A stretch of DNA of 64,000 nt from Corynebacterium pacaense. GTDB taxonomy: Bacteria; Actinomycetota; Actinomycetes; Mycobacteriales; Mycobacteriaceae. The notes beneath the pieces were generated by a model. It was not told the DNA's origin. It did no database searches and was given only the letters and a program-made list of their open reading frames with translations. The stretch spans positions 434,001 through 498,000 of the forward strand of contig NZ_LT821239.1 in NCBI RefSeq assembly GCF_900169525.1, given 5' to 3'. The translations under genes were made by a program, and so were the position numbers. Positions 36,591 through 45,952 of the stretch are shown here, piece by piece. How positions within the stretch are numbered: position 1 is the first letter of the stretch; every line of letters begins with the position of its first letter.

Positions 36591-37526
36591 ATGACTTTGA
36601 TCAAGGGAACCGAATTCGATGTCTTCCCACTCAACCTCGGCGGAAACACCTTCGGGTGGACAACCGACAGGGAACAGTCCTTCGCCGTCCTCGATGCGTT
36701 TGTGGAGGGGGGTGGCAATTTCGTCGATACCGCGGATGCCTACTCGGCGTGGGCGGAGGGGAACAGCGGCGGTGAGTCCGAAACGATTCTCGGAAGCTAC
36801 ATTGCCTCCCGCGGTGCGGACAAGCTGATCATCGCAACCAAGTCCGGCGCGCTCGAGTCGCTCAAGGGGCGCTCCCGTGAGGCGACCTTCACGGCCGTCG
36901 ACGGTTCCAGGGGGCGCCTGGGGGTGGAGAGCATCGACATCTTCTACTACCACTATGACGATGAGTCCGTTTCCATCGACGAGCAGATCGAGATCGCCAC
37001 CGACCTGATCGACGGCGGAAAGATCAAGCATCTCGCACTGTCCAACTACTCACCCGAGCGGCTCCGGGAGTTCTTCGAGAAGGCCGCGGGGACCACGGCG
37101 GCGCCCGTGGCGGTCCAGCCCGCCTACAACCTGCTTACCCGCCGCGACTTTGAAACCGGCGTGCGTCCCATCGTCGATGAGTTCGGACCCGCCGTGTTCA
37201 GCTACTTCTCGCTCGCATCCGGCCTGCTCACCGGAAAGTACCATTCCCGGGAGGACCTCCGGGGCCACGCCCGTCAGGGTTTCGCGGAGGCGCAGGCCAC
37301 CGAGAAGGCCTTCGTGGTTGTCGATGCCCTGCGGGAAATCGCCGAGGAGTCCGACTCCGCCCCGGCCACCGTCGCCCTGGCCTGGCTGCTTGCCAAGGGG
37401 GTCACCGCGCCGATCGCGTCGGCGACCTCCGTCGAACAGCTGCCACAGCTGCTGGCCGCACCGCAGCTCTCGCTTGATGACGCCCAGATTTCACGCCTCG
37501 ACGAGGCATCCGCCCCCTTCGCCTAA
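36591..37526 (+). CDS. Aldo/keto reductase
   Basis: A 311-residue TIM-barrel NADPH-dependent oxidoreductase of the AKR superfamily. N-terminal LNLGGNTFGWTTDREQSFAVLDAFVEGGGNFVDTADAY carries the catalytic Asp/Tyr signature; KSG holds the catalytic lysine; IDIFYYHYDDES has the usual strand but HYDD in place of HWPD-type catalytic His context; SNYSPERL and a C-terminal ATSVEQLPQLL bind cofactor. ATG 36591 has CAGGAG upstream. Substrate unknown. A motif copy follows 16 bases after the stop. Confidence 0.88.
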   Translation: MTLIKGTEFDVFPLNLGGNTFGWTTDREQSFAVLDAFVEGGGNFVDTADAYSAWAEGNSGGESETILGSYIASRGADKLIIATKSGALESLKGRSREATFTAVDGSRGRLGVESIDIFYYHYDDESVSIDEQIEIATDLIDGGKIKHLALSNYSPERLREFFEKAAGTTAAPVAVQPAYNLLTRRDFETGVRPIVDEFGPAVFSYFSLASGLLTGKYHSREDLRGHARQGFAEAQATEKAFVVVDALREIAEESDSAPATVALAWLLAKGVTAPIASATSVEQLPQLLAAPQLSLDDAQISRLDEASAPFA

Positions 37527-37542
37527 ATGGCGGGGCCGCAAC

Positions 37543-37636
37543 CTTCCATAAGCGGTGGGGGCGGCACGACGCAGTGTTAACACTGCGGAGCGAAGGAAGC
37601 CATCCCGGGGATGGGCCGTGTGCCTGCCCCCGGGAT
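37543..37636 (+). terminator. Structured 3' region after the aldo/keto reductase
   Basis: Three elements follow the gene: a CTTCCATAAGCG copy (37543-37554), the perfect 18-bp palindrome CGCAGTGTTAACACTGCG (37570-37587), and a hairpin with arms ATCCCGGGG (37602) and CCCCGGGAT (37628) around a 17-base loop. The last can end transcription; the first palindrome could be an operator or part of a structured RNA leading toward abgT. Confidence 0.5.
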
Positions 37637-37697
37637 CTGTCATGTTTCCGGCCGTTCCGGTGTCATAGGTTTCACACAGATTAGGCGGTGTTTATCA

Positions 37698-37713
37698 TGT
37701 GAACTGCGCCACA
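37698..37713. promoter_or_regulatory. GlxR/CRP-like site upstream of abgT
   Basis: TGTGAACTGCGCCACA matches the TGTGA-N6-TCACA type site with one mismatch in the right arm. GlxR is the global cAMP-dependent regulator of corynebacteria. It lies about 330 bases before the abgT start. Confidence 0.4.
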
Positions 37714-37849
37714 TCGAGCTGCTAGAATGGTTCGTGCTGGAACGTGGCACCCCGTCCGGGGGCACCGCCCCACGAGGATGGGTCCGGCCCAATCTGCTGG
37801 CTGAAGGGTTTTTATGGGAAAGAGGGGAGGTGGTCGAGACCAGTATCTT

Positions 37850-37937
37850 TTGACCTATAGAAAAGCGGAGTGTTATGTTTTCTAGTGCTCGACAGTTAAC
37901 GAAAAAGGCAAGAATACTGAATTTTTAGTTAAAAATT
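37850..37937 (+). promoter_or_regulatory. Probable abgT promoter with downstream palindrome
   Basis: TTGACC (37850) and TATGTT (37874) are spaced 18 bases and stand in an unusually AT-rich patch. Downstream, AATTTTTAGTTAAAAATT (37920-37937) is a perfect 8-2-8 inverted repeat in the leader, positioned like a repressor operator. The remainder of the 440-base gap between 37527 and the abgT gene shows no convincing gene. Confidence 0.45.
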
Positions 37938-38030
37938 GACAGATTCCGCCAGGGGCGAAGCGCTTCAATGACCCGTGCCGCGACGGATGCGGCGTTGAGC
38001 ACGCATTCGATGACAAGGATCGATACAACT

Positions 38031-39650
38031 ATGACCTCAAAAACAAAAGACGATGATCACGGTGCGGATCCGGCGGTGCCGGACGCACCGAGCAGTACCC
38101 TCGGAAAGCTGGGCGACAGGTTCCTCACCGGCGTCGAGAAGCTAGGCAACAAGCTGCCCACCCCCTTCACCCTCTTCCTGGGTCTGTTCCTCATCACGGC
38201 CCTGGCCTCGTCGATCATGGCGTGGATGGGCGTTTCCGTGCAGGTGCCGGGTTCCAGTGAGCAGCTCGATATCAAGGGCCTGTTCACCGGGGAAGGACTG
38301 ACCTGGCTCACCATCAATCTCGGCGAGAACTACATCGGTTTCCCACCGTTGGTCACCGTATTGCCCATCCTGCTGGCTGTGGGTGTGGCCGAGCGCTCGG
38401 GGATGCTGTCCGCGCTGATCAGGAAGCTCTTCGGCTCGGCGAGAAAAGCCGTGCTCCCTTACGCGGTCGGCGTGATCGGCATTTCGGCATCGGTGATGGC
38501 CGATGCCGCATTCGTGGTGGTGCCACCACTGGCCGCGATGGTGTTCAAGGCGGCGGGACGGCATCCGGTTGCCGGACTCCTGGGTGGTTTCGCCGCCGTC
38601 GGGGCCGGATACTCCACGTCCCCGGTCCCCACGAGCCTCGACGCGCTTTTCGCCGGTATCACCAATGCGGTTATGGAAACCCTTCCGGGGATCGAGACCA
38701 CCGAGGTCAATCCGGTTTCCAACTACTACTTCAACATCGCCTCCTCGGTGGTGCTCGGACTGCTCGCGGGGTTCCTCATCGACAAGGTGCTGGAACCACG
38801 CCTGTGGCGACAGAAGGTGGCGGTCGACTACGCCGCGGCCGAGGACGGTGGCCAGCATACGGAGGAGGAGATTTCACCGACCCTCAGCGCCCAGGAATCC
38901 ACCGCGCTGAAGGTCTCCATGTGGGTCACCCTCCTGACCACGATCATCGTCCTGATCGCGGTACTGATCCCCGGTTCGCCCTGGAGAAATGAGGACGGCG
39001 GATTCCTGCCGAAGTCCCCGCTGCTCAGCTCCGTTGTGTTTATCGTCTTCCTTCTCTTCATGGTGATGGGAATCGCTTATGGAATGGTGCTCGGCACGAT
39101 CAAGTCCATGGATGATGTGGTCCGGATGATGGGTGATTCCATCAAGGACATGATCAGCTTCCTGGTGCTGGCATTCATCCTCGGGCAATTCGTGGCGCTG
39201 TTCAACTGGACCGGAATCGGAACCTGGACGGCGGTGCAGGGTGCCGCGGGCCTGGAGAAGATCGGTCTCACCGGATTCCCCGCGATCATCGCCTTCATCA
39301 TCCTGGCATCCTGCCTGAATCTGCTCATCATCTCGGGCTCGGCGATGTGGACCCTGATGGCCGCGGTCTTCGTCCCGATGTTCGCGCTGCTCGGCTATGA
39401 GCCCTCCTTCACCCAGGCCGCCTTCCGCGTCGGTGATTCCGCAACCCAGGTGATCACCCCGCTCAATCCCTACATGATTGTGATCCTGGGACTACTGCGG
39501 CGCTATGAACCGAACGCGGGGCTGGGCACGCTCATGTCCAGGATGATCCCCTTCGTCATTCCCTTCTGGCTGGCATGGGCCGGAGTTCTGGCAATCTGGT
39601 TCTATGCGGATCTGCCCCTGGGGCCGGGTTCCCAGATATTCCTCAACTGA
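38031..39650 (+). CDS. abgT: AbgT-family transporter (p-aminobenzoyl-glutamate type)
   Basis: A 539-residue membrane protein with about 11 segments and AbgT-family stretches: NKLPTPFTLFLGLFLI, GVAERSGMLSALIRKL, SVMADAAFVVVPPLAAMVFKAAGRHP and SGSAMWTLMAAVFVPMF. The family imports p-aminobenzoyl-glutamate or exports sulfonamides (MtrF). ATG 38031 (MTSKTKDDD) follows AAGGAT at a rather long spacing; 38010 is the alternative. A metal-dependent amidohydrolase gene follows after 28 bases, supporting import and cleavage of folate breakdown products. Confidence 0.88.
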   Translation: MTSKTKDDDHGADPAVPDAPSSTLGKLGDRFLTGVEKLGNKLPTPFTLFLGLFLITALASSIMAWMGVSVQVPGSSEQLDIKGLFTGEGLTWLTINLGENYIGFPPLVTVLPILLAVGVAERSGMLSALIRKLFGSARKAVLPYAVGVIGISASVMADAAFVVVPPLAAMVFKAAGRHPVAGLLGGFAAVGAGYSTSPVPTSLDALFAGITNAVMETLPGIETTEVNPVSNYYFNIASSVVLGLLAGFLIDKVLEPRLWRQKVAVDYAAAEDGGQHTEEEISPTLSAQESTALKVSMWVTLLTTIIVLIAVLIPGSPWRNEDGGFLPKSPLLSSVVFIVFLLFMVMGIAYGMVLGTIKSMDDVVRMMGDSIKDMISFLVLAFILGQFVALFNWTGIGTWTAVQGAAGLEKIGLTGFPAIIAFIILASCLNLLIISGSAMWTLMAAVFVPMFALLGYEPSFTQAAFRVGDSATQVITPLNPYMIVILGLLRRYEPNAGLGTLMSRMIPFVIPFWLAWAGVLAIWFYADLPLGPGSQIFLN

Positions 39651-39678
39651 TAATCATCAACACGAGTAGAAAGTTGTC

Positions 39679-41037
39679 ATGAGCAATTCTGCACAACCCA
39701 CGACACCCTCGACCGTCTACCTGGACTACATGGAGGCAGGGATCTCGGCGCGCAAGGACGCCGTCCGGCCGGCGGAGGAGGTGACCTGGGACTATCCGAA
39801 CCAGTCCCTCCTCTGGCGTGAGGCGCAGGAAGTCGGCGAGGGGCTGCGCGACGATCTCCGGGACCTCGCCTTCGATCTCCACGACCATCCCGAGGAGGCC
39901 TTCGAGGAGTTCCACGCCCGCGATGCGATCGTCTCCCTGCTCGCGCGACACGGCGTCACGGCGAGCACCGGGGTGTACGGATTGCAGACCTCACTCGAGG
40001 CGCGGTTCAGCACACCTGGGTTCAATCCCGACACCGACCCCACGATTGCGATCCTGGCGGAATATGATGCGCTTCCGGAGATTGGGCACGCCTGTGGGCA
40101 CAACATCATCGCCGCCGCCGGTGTCGGTGCCTTCCTCACTTCCATAAGCGCGCTGAGTATCGAAGGGGCACCGCAGGGACGGATCGTGCTGCTCGGAACC
40201 CCTGCGGAGGAGGGTCATTCCGGCAAGCAGTACATGATCGCGGAGGGTGCATTCGAGGGCATCGACGCCGCCATCATGATCCACCCCTTCGGCTTCGATG
40301 TCGCCGAGCACGCCTGGGTGGGTCGCCGCACCATGACGGCGACCTTCCGCGGAGTTTCCGCGCACGCCTCGGCGCAACCGTTCATGGGGAGAAACGCCCT
40401 TGATGCGGCGAGCCTCGCCTACCAGGGGTTCGGACTGATGCGTCAGCAGATGCCACCGAGCGACCGCTTCCACGCGGTGATCACCGAAGGGGGCAACCGC
40501 CCGAGTGTGATCCCCGACGAGGCGACCCTCTCCATATACGTCCGCTCGCTGCTCCCCGAGGCACTGCTGGATCTGTCGCGCCGCGTCGATGACATCCTCG
40601 ACGGTGCCGCCCTGATGGCGGGGGTGGGCGTCGAGAAGCAGTGGGACATCCACCCGGCCAGCCTCCCGGTTCGCAACAACCACGCGCTGGCCGTGCGGTG
40701 GGCGCGCACGCAAAGCGGTCGCGGGCGCACCGCGCTGCCGGCCGGTGTGCTGCCGGATACCGTTGCGGCCAGCACCGATTTCGGCAACGTCTCCCACCTG
40801 GTTCCCGGAATTCACCCGATGGTGAAGATCTCACCGGAGAACGTCGCGCTGCACACCCGCGCCTTCGCCGAGTTCACCCGCACCGAGGAGGCTGTCGACG
40901 GCGCAGTCGACGCCGCGATCGGCCTGGCACAGGTGGCTATCGACGCCCTGGCCGACCCCTTGTTACTGCAGGCAGCGACAGCCGAGTTCGAGGCCGCCGG
41001 CGGCCAGCTCAGGGTGGAGGAGTACCTGGATTCCTGA
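39679..41037 (+). CDS. abgB: M20-family amidohydrolase, AbgB-like
   Basis: A 452-residue M20D peptidase/amidohydrolase. Metal and catalytic residues are seen in EYDALPEIGHACGHN, TPAEEGHSGK and MIHPFG; GVSAHASAQPFMGRNALDA marks the dimerisation lid. Partner of the adjacent AbgT; in E. coli AbgA/AbgB split p-aminobenzoyl-glutamate into p-aminobenzoate and glutamate. No AbgA is adjacent, so a homodimer or a different amide substrate is possible. SD is weak (GAGTAGAAAG). Confidence 0.82.
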   Translation: MSNSAQPTTPSTVYLDYMEAGISARKDAVRPAEEVTWDYPNQSLLWREAQEVGEGLRDDLRDLAFDLHDHPEEAFEEFHARDAIVSLLARHGVTASTGVYGLQTSLEARFSTPGFNPDTDPTIAILAEYDALPEIGHACGHNIIAAAGVGAFLTSISALSIEGAPQGRIVLLGTPAEEGHSGKQYMIAEGAFEGIDAAIMIHPFGFDVAEHAWVGRRTMTATFRGVSAHASAQPFMGRNALDAASLAYQGFGLMRQQMPPSDRFHAVITEGGNRPSVIPDEATLSIYVRSLLPEALLDLSRRVDDILDGAALMAGVGVEKQWDIHPASLPVRNNHALAVRWARTQSGRGRTALPAGVLPDTVAASTDFGNVSHLVPGIHPMVKISPENVALHTRAFAEFTRTEEAVDGAVDAAIGLAQVAIDALADPLLLQAATAEFEAAGGQLRVEEYLDS

Positions 41038-41162
41038 CCCCGTATAACAAACTGCGTACTATGCGAGCTCTTCCAGGGGAAATGCGGGGCCCTTCCGGCT
41101 GTTGTACGGAGTTTGTGACATCGGGATCTGCGGCCCTGCCCAACCGGTGATCTAATAGCAGA

Positions 41163-42153
41163 ATGGATACGGTCGGGGGGCCGCTGATTCGCACGGCGGG
41201 TATGTCCCAGAAGGAACGCGCGGCGATGTCGCGGGCGGCGAAGGTGGGCGAGTTTCGCAGGCTGGCGCGCGGTGCATGGGTGCCTGTCGACGAGTGGGCC
41301 AAGCTCACAACCGATGAACGACGCCTGCTGCAGACCGTGGCCTCGGTGGGTGCCTGCAACAGGGCCGTCGCCAAAGCCGAGTCCGCCCAGCTGCTTCACC
41401 AGTTGCCCAGCGAGTATCCGCGCACCGCGTACCTACCCCACCTCGGAGTTCCCGGTACGTGGACGAAGAGGGAGGGGGTGAAGATCACCCAGCTTCCGGT
41501 ATGCGTGCACCCGCATGTGCGCCGATACATCACACCCTTCGGCGCTGTGTGGGGCACGACCCCCCCTCCAGACGGGGTTGGATCTCGCGCGATTGTGCAG
41601 CATGGAGGAGGCAGTGATGGCACTCGACGAAGGATTGCGCTGCGGGCATTTCGGTCTGGATTCGCTTATGGAAGGTGTCGGGGCCATGCGCGGAACCACG
41701 GGTGTGGAGAAGATTCGTTCCGCGGCGGAGCTGGCGACGCCCTGGTCCGAGAGCCCGCGGGAATCATCGCTGAAGGTGAAGCTGCGGCGCGCCGGTCTGC
41801 CATCCCCCTACCAGCAGGTCGACCTCTTCGACGGGAGGGGCAGGTTCGTCGGTCGCGCCGATTTCTATTTTCCCGAGGCCAGACTGGCCGTGGAGTATGA
41901 CGGCGTTACAAAGACCCGGGGGAACTTCGGGGTGGAACCGGAAGCGGCCGCGCTGGCGGAGATGCGGAGGGCGAGGGCGCTGCTCAATGCCGGTCATCAC
42001 CTCAGACGCGTCGACAGGCACAACTATGGAAACGGTGAGGGGGTCGCCTCCATAGTGGCGGTGTACCGGGAACTTGTGGGCGGGATCGCCCCCGCGGGCC
42101 GAACACTATGGGTGGTTCGTGGAGGCCCCGCCTGGGTCGGCCTCAGGCATTGA
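41163..42153 (+). pseudogene. DUF559 / Vsr-like endonuclease domain protein, frameshifted at a C7 run
   Basis: Two overlapping frames make one actinobacterial protein: 41163 onwards (MDTVGGPLIRTAGMSQKERAA ... FGAVWGTTP) and then another frame from about 41560 (LQTGLDLARLCSMEEAVMALDEGLR ... VDLFDGRGRFVGRADFYFPEARLAVEYDGVTK ... HHLRRVDRHNYGN). The join is exactly at a run of seven C (41560-41566); six C restores GTTPLQTGLDLAR. The C-terminal part has the PD-(D/E)XK-like RADFYFPE...VEYDG of DUF559, often next to AbiEi-type domains. It may be a phase-variable gene, a pseudogene or a sequencing error. Confidence 0.72.
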
Positions 42154-43477
42154 CCCCGGCGCGGGCGCCGAGGTTCACACCATCGTTCTCCGCTGCGTCC
42201 CAGATCTCCTGGTTCAGGATCCCCTCGCGTTTGGCCACCACGGCGGTGACCAGGGCCTGACCGGTGACGTTGACAGCGGTGCGTCCCATGTCGATTATCG
42301 GCTCGATCGCCAGTAGCAGGCCGACGCCGGCCAGGGGCAGTCCGAGGGTGGACAGGGTCAGGGTGAGCATGACGGTGGCGCCGGTGGTGCCCGCGGTTGC
42401 CGCCGACCCGAGGACGGAGACTATGACGATGAGCACGTAGTCCATCAGGCTGAGATCAATACCGTAGAACTGGGCTACGAAGATCGCCGCGATGGCCGGG
42501 TATATGGATGCGCAGCCGTCCATCTTGGTCGTCGCGCCCAGTGGCACGGCGAAGGAGGCGTAGGAGCTCGGTACGCCGAGGGATTGCTCGCTGACCCGCT
42601 GGGTGACGGGCATGACCCCCATGGAGGAGCGGGTGACAAAACCGAGGCTGGTCACCGGCCACACGCGGCGGAAGAATCCGAGCACGGGCAGGCCGTTGAA
42701 CCTGAGCACCAGGGGATAGATCACGGCGATGACGATGAGCAGACCCACGTAGATGGCGATGACGAACTTGCCCAGCGACCCCAGCGCGGACCAGCCGTAG
42801 GAGGCCACGGCGTTGCCGATCAGCGCCGCGGTGCCGACGGGTGCCAGTCTGATGATCCACCACAGCACGGTCTGGATGATGCTGAGGAAGGATTCGGTGA
42901 AGGCAAGGAACGGCTCGGCGGCCCTGCCCGCCCTGAGTGCGGCGACCCCGATGGCGATCGAGATGACCAGGATCTGCAACACGTTGAAGGACATGGTCAC
43001 CGCTCCGCTGCTGTCGCTGTAGGACGCGGAGAGGCCGAGGATGTTGCTCGGCACGATCGATTGGATGAAGGCGAGCCAGCTGCCGGTCCGGGACGGCTCA
43101 GCGGCGGTCGCGGCGTCTATGGAGGTTCCGACGCCCGGCTGCATGATCACGCCCACGGCGATGCCCGCGAGTACGGAGAAAAAGGCGGTGATGGCGAACC
43201 ATACGAGTGTGGACACCGCGAGCCTGGCTGCGTTTGCCACCTGGCGGAGTTTGGCCACGCTGGTGACCACGGCAGCGAAGACCAGCGGCGGGACCATAAC
43301 CTTCAACAGCGAGACGTAGGCGGAGCCGACTCCGGAGAGCAGCCCGCCGAGCCAGTTCGATTCACCGAGTCCGCGGGCGATGAAGCCCAGGACGAGGCCG
43401 ATGAGCAGGCCGGCGATCACCTGGGCGCCGAAGCCCGTCATCCAGCCGGGTAGGCCGAGTTTGCCTGTTTTGGCCAT
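42143..43477 (-). CDS. Dicarboxylate/amino acid:cation symporter (DAACS family)
   Basis: A 444-residue transporter of the GltP/DctA family: KVMVPPLVFAAVVTSVAKL in the N-half, a serine-rich hairpin (TRSSMGVMPVTQR) and the helix AIEPIIDMGRTAVNVTGQAL with the NMDG-type cation and substrate site. It imports C4-dicarboxylates, glutamate or aspartate with H+ or Na+. ATG 43477 with AAAAGGAG upstream was preferred to 43507. Its stop overlaps the end of the convergent DUF559 gene by 11 bases. Confidence 0.9.
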   Translation of the reverse strand: MAKTGKLGLPGWMTGFGAQVIAGLLIGLVLGFIARGLGESNWLGGLLSGVGSAYVSLLKVMVPPLVFAAVVTSVAKLRQVANAARLAVSTLVWFAITAFFSVLAGIAVGVIMQPGVGTSIDAATAAEPSRTGSWLAFIQSIVPSNILGLSASYSDSSGAVTMSFNVLQILVISIAIGVAALRAGRAAEPFLAFTESFLSIIQTVLWWIIRLAPVGTAALIGNAVASYGWSALGSLGKFVIAIYVGLLIVIAVIYPLVLRFNGLPVLGFFRRVWPVTSLGFVTRSSMGVMPVTQRVSEQSLGVPSSYASFAVPLGATTKMDGCASIYPAIAAIFVAQFYGIDLSLMDYVLIVIVSVLGSAATAGTTGATVMLTLTLSTLGLPLAGVGLLLAIEPIIDMGRTAVNVTGQALVTAVVAKREGILNQEIWDAAENDGVNLGARAGVNA

Positions 43478-43583
43478 TGGTGGTGGCTCCTTTTCTTGGG
43501 TTGACAAGGTGTGGCGTTCCTCAACCCCAGCGTTGTGGGCCTTCGGAAAAGTCCATGGTGTGACTAATCTAACGAATCGCCCC

Positions 43584-44450
43584 TCACCGCTTGTCGACGC
43601 CCACCCCGGGCACCAGCTCGACGTTGTCGATCAGCCTAACGGCACCCACGTGGATCGCGGCCACCGCCAGGGCGGGCCGCGAGATGACGCCGGTGGTCAC
43701 CGGTTCGAGGGTGGCGGGATCGACGACCTGAAGATGGTCCAGCCGGACCCCGGGTGCGGAGCGCAGGGTCTCGCGCACCGACTCCACCTCCAGGTCCCGG
43801 CCGTCGGCGGCCCGGTCGCGCAGCACCGTCAACGCCTGCGGCAGGGCGAGGGCGTGTGCCCGGTCCTCGGTGGACAGTCGCTGGTTGCGGCTGGATTCGG
43901 CGAGTCCGTCGGCGGCGCGGATGATCGGCACCGCGCGAACCTCGACAGGGAAATCCAGATCGGCGACAAGGCGGCGGATCACCGCGACCTGCTGGGCGTC
44001 CTTCTGCCCGAAATATGCGCGGGTGGGTCCGATCAGATTGAAGAGTTTGCTCACCACGGTGGCCACCCCGTCGAAGTGGCCGGGCCGGCTGGCGCCCTCC
44101 AGCCTCCCGCCCATCGAGGAGGTGTGGACCCGGACGATCGGGGCGCCGGTGGGATACATCTCCTCGACGGAGGGGGCGAAAACGATATCGACGCCCGCCC
44201 CCTCCAGCAGGTCGAGGTCGGCGGGAAGCTGACGCGGGTAGCGGCGGTAGTCCTCGCAGTCGCCCTGGTTCTCAAACTGCAGGGGGTTGACGAAGATGGT
44301 GCCGACCACGAGGTCATTGTCCGCGCGCGCCGCGGCGACCAGGGCGAGGTGCCCCTGGTGCAGTGCCCCCATGGTCGGAACAAGGCCGGTGGTCCCGTGG
44401 GGTGCTCCCAGGGCGTCGACAAGTTCGTTTCTGGTGCGAAGAACCTTCAT
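43584..44450 (-). CDS. panC: Pantothenate synthetase
   Basis: A 288-residue ligase that joins pantoate and beta-alanine using ATP. Nucleotide-binding HIGH-like motif HQGH in [14 protein letters not shown], then [30 protein letters not shown] and the pantoate site RNQRLS. ATG at 44450 overlaps the panB stop (ATGA), so the two are translationally coupled. panD, for beta-alanine, is about 9 kb away in this window. The last codons contain a copy of the second dispersed motif (CGCTTGTCGACGCCC at 43589). Confidence 0.95.
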   Translation of the reverse strand: MKVLRTRNELVDALGAPHGTTGLVPTMGALHQGHLALVAAARADNDLVVGTIFVNPLQFENQGDCEDYRRYPRQLPADLDLLEGAGVDIVFAPSVEEMYPTGAPIVRVHTSSMGGRLEGASRPGHFDGVATVVSKLFNLIGPTRAYFGQKDAQQVAVIRRLVADLDFPVEVRAVPIIRAADGLAESSRNQRLSTEDRAHALALPQALTVLRDRAADGRDLEVESVRETLRSAPGVRLDHLQVVDPATLEPVTTGVISRPALAVAAIHVGAVRLIDNVELVPGVGVDKR

Positions 44451-45259
44451 CGGTAGGACTCCGCCTCGCCCGGGAACTCGCCGGATGCCACGTCCGCGTC
44501 GTAGGCGCGGGCGGCTGCGAGCAGCGTTTCGCCGAGATCGGCGTACTCGCGGACGAAGCGGGCCCTGCGTCCGCGGTTGAGGCCGAAGGCATCCTGCCAG
44601 ACCAGGACCTGGCCGTCGGTGGCGCTGCCCGCGCCGATTCCGATGGTTGCGATCTCCACGGACCGTGTCACCTGTGCGGCGACCTCGGCGGGCACCATCT
44701 CGAGCACCACCGCGAAGGCCCCGGCCTCCTGCACCGCCTCTGCGTCGGCGAGCACCTTGCCGGCGCCCGCGCCACGACCCTGGATGACATGACCGCCGAG
44801 GGCATGTTCGGACTGAGGGGTGAAACCGATGTGGGCGCACACGGGGATCCCCGCATCGACGATGCGCCGCAGGGTCGGGGCGATCTCGGCCCCACCCTCG
44901 ATCTTGACCGCCGATGCCCCGGTCTCCTTCATGATCCGCACCGCGGTGGTCACCGCCTGCTCCTCGCTGACCTCGTAACTGCCGAAGGGCAGATCGACGA
45001 CCACGAGTGCGCGCCTGGCGGCGAGTGTGACGGCCCTGGCCAGGATGATCATCTCATCGACGGTTGCGGACAGGGTGGTATCGCGACCGAGGACGACATT
45101 CGCCGCCGAATCCCCGACCAGGAGCATATCGATCCCCGCCTCGTCGAAGATGCCTGCGGTCAGGGCATCATAGCTGGTCAGGACGGATATTTTGCGGCCC
45201 GCGGCCTTGGCCTGGGCGAAATGGCGGGTACGGACCCGTTGTGCGTCGATTCCGGACAT
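44447..45259 (-). CDS. panB: 3-methyl-2-oxobutanoate hydroxymethyltransferase
   Basis: A 270-residue TIM-barrel enzyme that transfers a hydroxymethyl group to ketoisovalerate, the first step of pantothenate synthesis. [37 protein letters not shown] and [15 protein letters not shown]-like segments are almost identical in pattern to C. glutamicum PanB. ATG 45259 (MSGIDAQRV) fits that protein; TATACT ends seven bases before it, so the message is probably leaderless. An in-frame ATG at 45280 lies upstream of that box. Confidence 0.95.
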   Translation of the reverse strand: MSGIDAQRVRTRHFAQAKAAGRKISVLTSYDALTAGIFDEAGIDMLLVGDSAANVVLGRDTTLSATVDEMIILARAVTLAARRALVVVDLPFGSYEVSEEQAVTTAVRIMKETGASAVKIEGGAEIAPTLRRIVDAGIPVCAHIGFTPQSEHALGGHVIQGRGAGAGKVLADAEAVQEAGAFAVVLEMVPAEVAAQVTRSVEIATIGIGAGSATDGQVLVWQDAFGLNRGRRARFVREYADLGETLLAAARAYDADVASGEFPGEAESYR

Positions 45260-45301
45260 GGCCTGAGTATAGAGTTTCACCGCACCCCGGAGAACTTTTG
45301 C

Positions 45302-45886
45302 TCACGATAGGGGGAGGGGCGGCCGCTGTGCCCCGGCCTCCCGCAGCGCGGCGCTAAGGGTCCGGTGCGCCTGATCAGCGGAGATATCGCCCTGGAATAC
45401 CCCGAGGGTCAGTCCCTCGCTGAGGGCCTGCAGCTGGAGCGCCGCGGCCGGATTCGCGCCGAGGCGGGTGAGCAGTTCCTGGATCTCGCGTCGGGCTCCA
45501 CGGCGTGACTCGGTGAGTATTCTGCTGATCTCGGGATCGGTGACCGCCAGGGCGAGGTAGGAGTAGTACACCGCCACACCGCGTCTGGCGGCGGGGCTCT
45601 CGGCGAGGGGCTGGGCGAGGATGTTGCGCAGTTCGGCCTCCACCGTGGAGTCCTCGGTCAGCTGCGCGTGCCGCTGGGCGGCCCGGAGGATCAGATCCTG
45701 GAAACTGCCGTGGATCAGCGCCTCCTTGGTGGGGAAGTGGTACTGGACCCTGCCCGCGGAGACGCCCGCCTCGGTGGCGACGGATCTGAAGCTGACCGCT
45801 CCCACTCCGCGCGTGTACATGACCTGCCAGACGGCGTGGATGATCTCTGAACGGGAAATCTCAGTTTTTCGCTTGGGGGTGGTCAT
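45302..45886 (-). CDS. TetR-family repressor
   Basis: A 194-residue TetR regulator with an N-terminal helix-turn-helix (IIHAVWQVMYTRGVGAVSFRSVATEAGVSAGRVQYHFPTKEALI). It opens MTTPKRKTEISRSE after SD GGAGG. It diverges from a membrane-anchored hydrolase gene; two palindromes in the 66-base gap are the likely operators, so it probably represses both itself and the hydrolase. Ligand unknown. Confidence 0.85.
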   Translation of the reverse strand: MTTPKRKTEISRSEIIHAVWQVMYTRGVGAVSFRSVATEAGVSAGRVQYHFPTKEALIHGSFQDLILRAAQRHAQLTEDSTVEAELRNILAQPLAESPAARRGVAVYYSYLALAVTDPEISRILTESRRGARREIQELLTRLGANPAAALQLQALSEGLTLGVFQGDISADQAHRTLSAALREAGAQRPPLPLS

Positions 45887-45901
45887 GCCTCCGATTCTAC
45901 G

Positions 45902-45935
45902 ATACAGTTGTATTGAGATAAAAATACAGCCGTAT
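45902..45935. promoter_or_regulatory. Paired operators between TetR gene and hydrolase
   Basis: ATACAGTTGTAT (45902-45913) and ATACAGCCGTAT (45924-45935) are two related palindromes 22 bases apart, with an extended inverted symmetry (CGATAC...GTATCG). This is the usual layout for a divergent TetR-regulated pair. Confidence 0.7.
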
Positions 45936-45952
45936 CGCGAAAGGGGATAGTA

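Noticed and set aside
37611-37853. 80-codon rightward open frame before abgT
   Set aside because: No SD, no family resemblance and it spans the hairpin and GlxR-like site.
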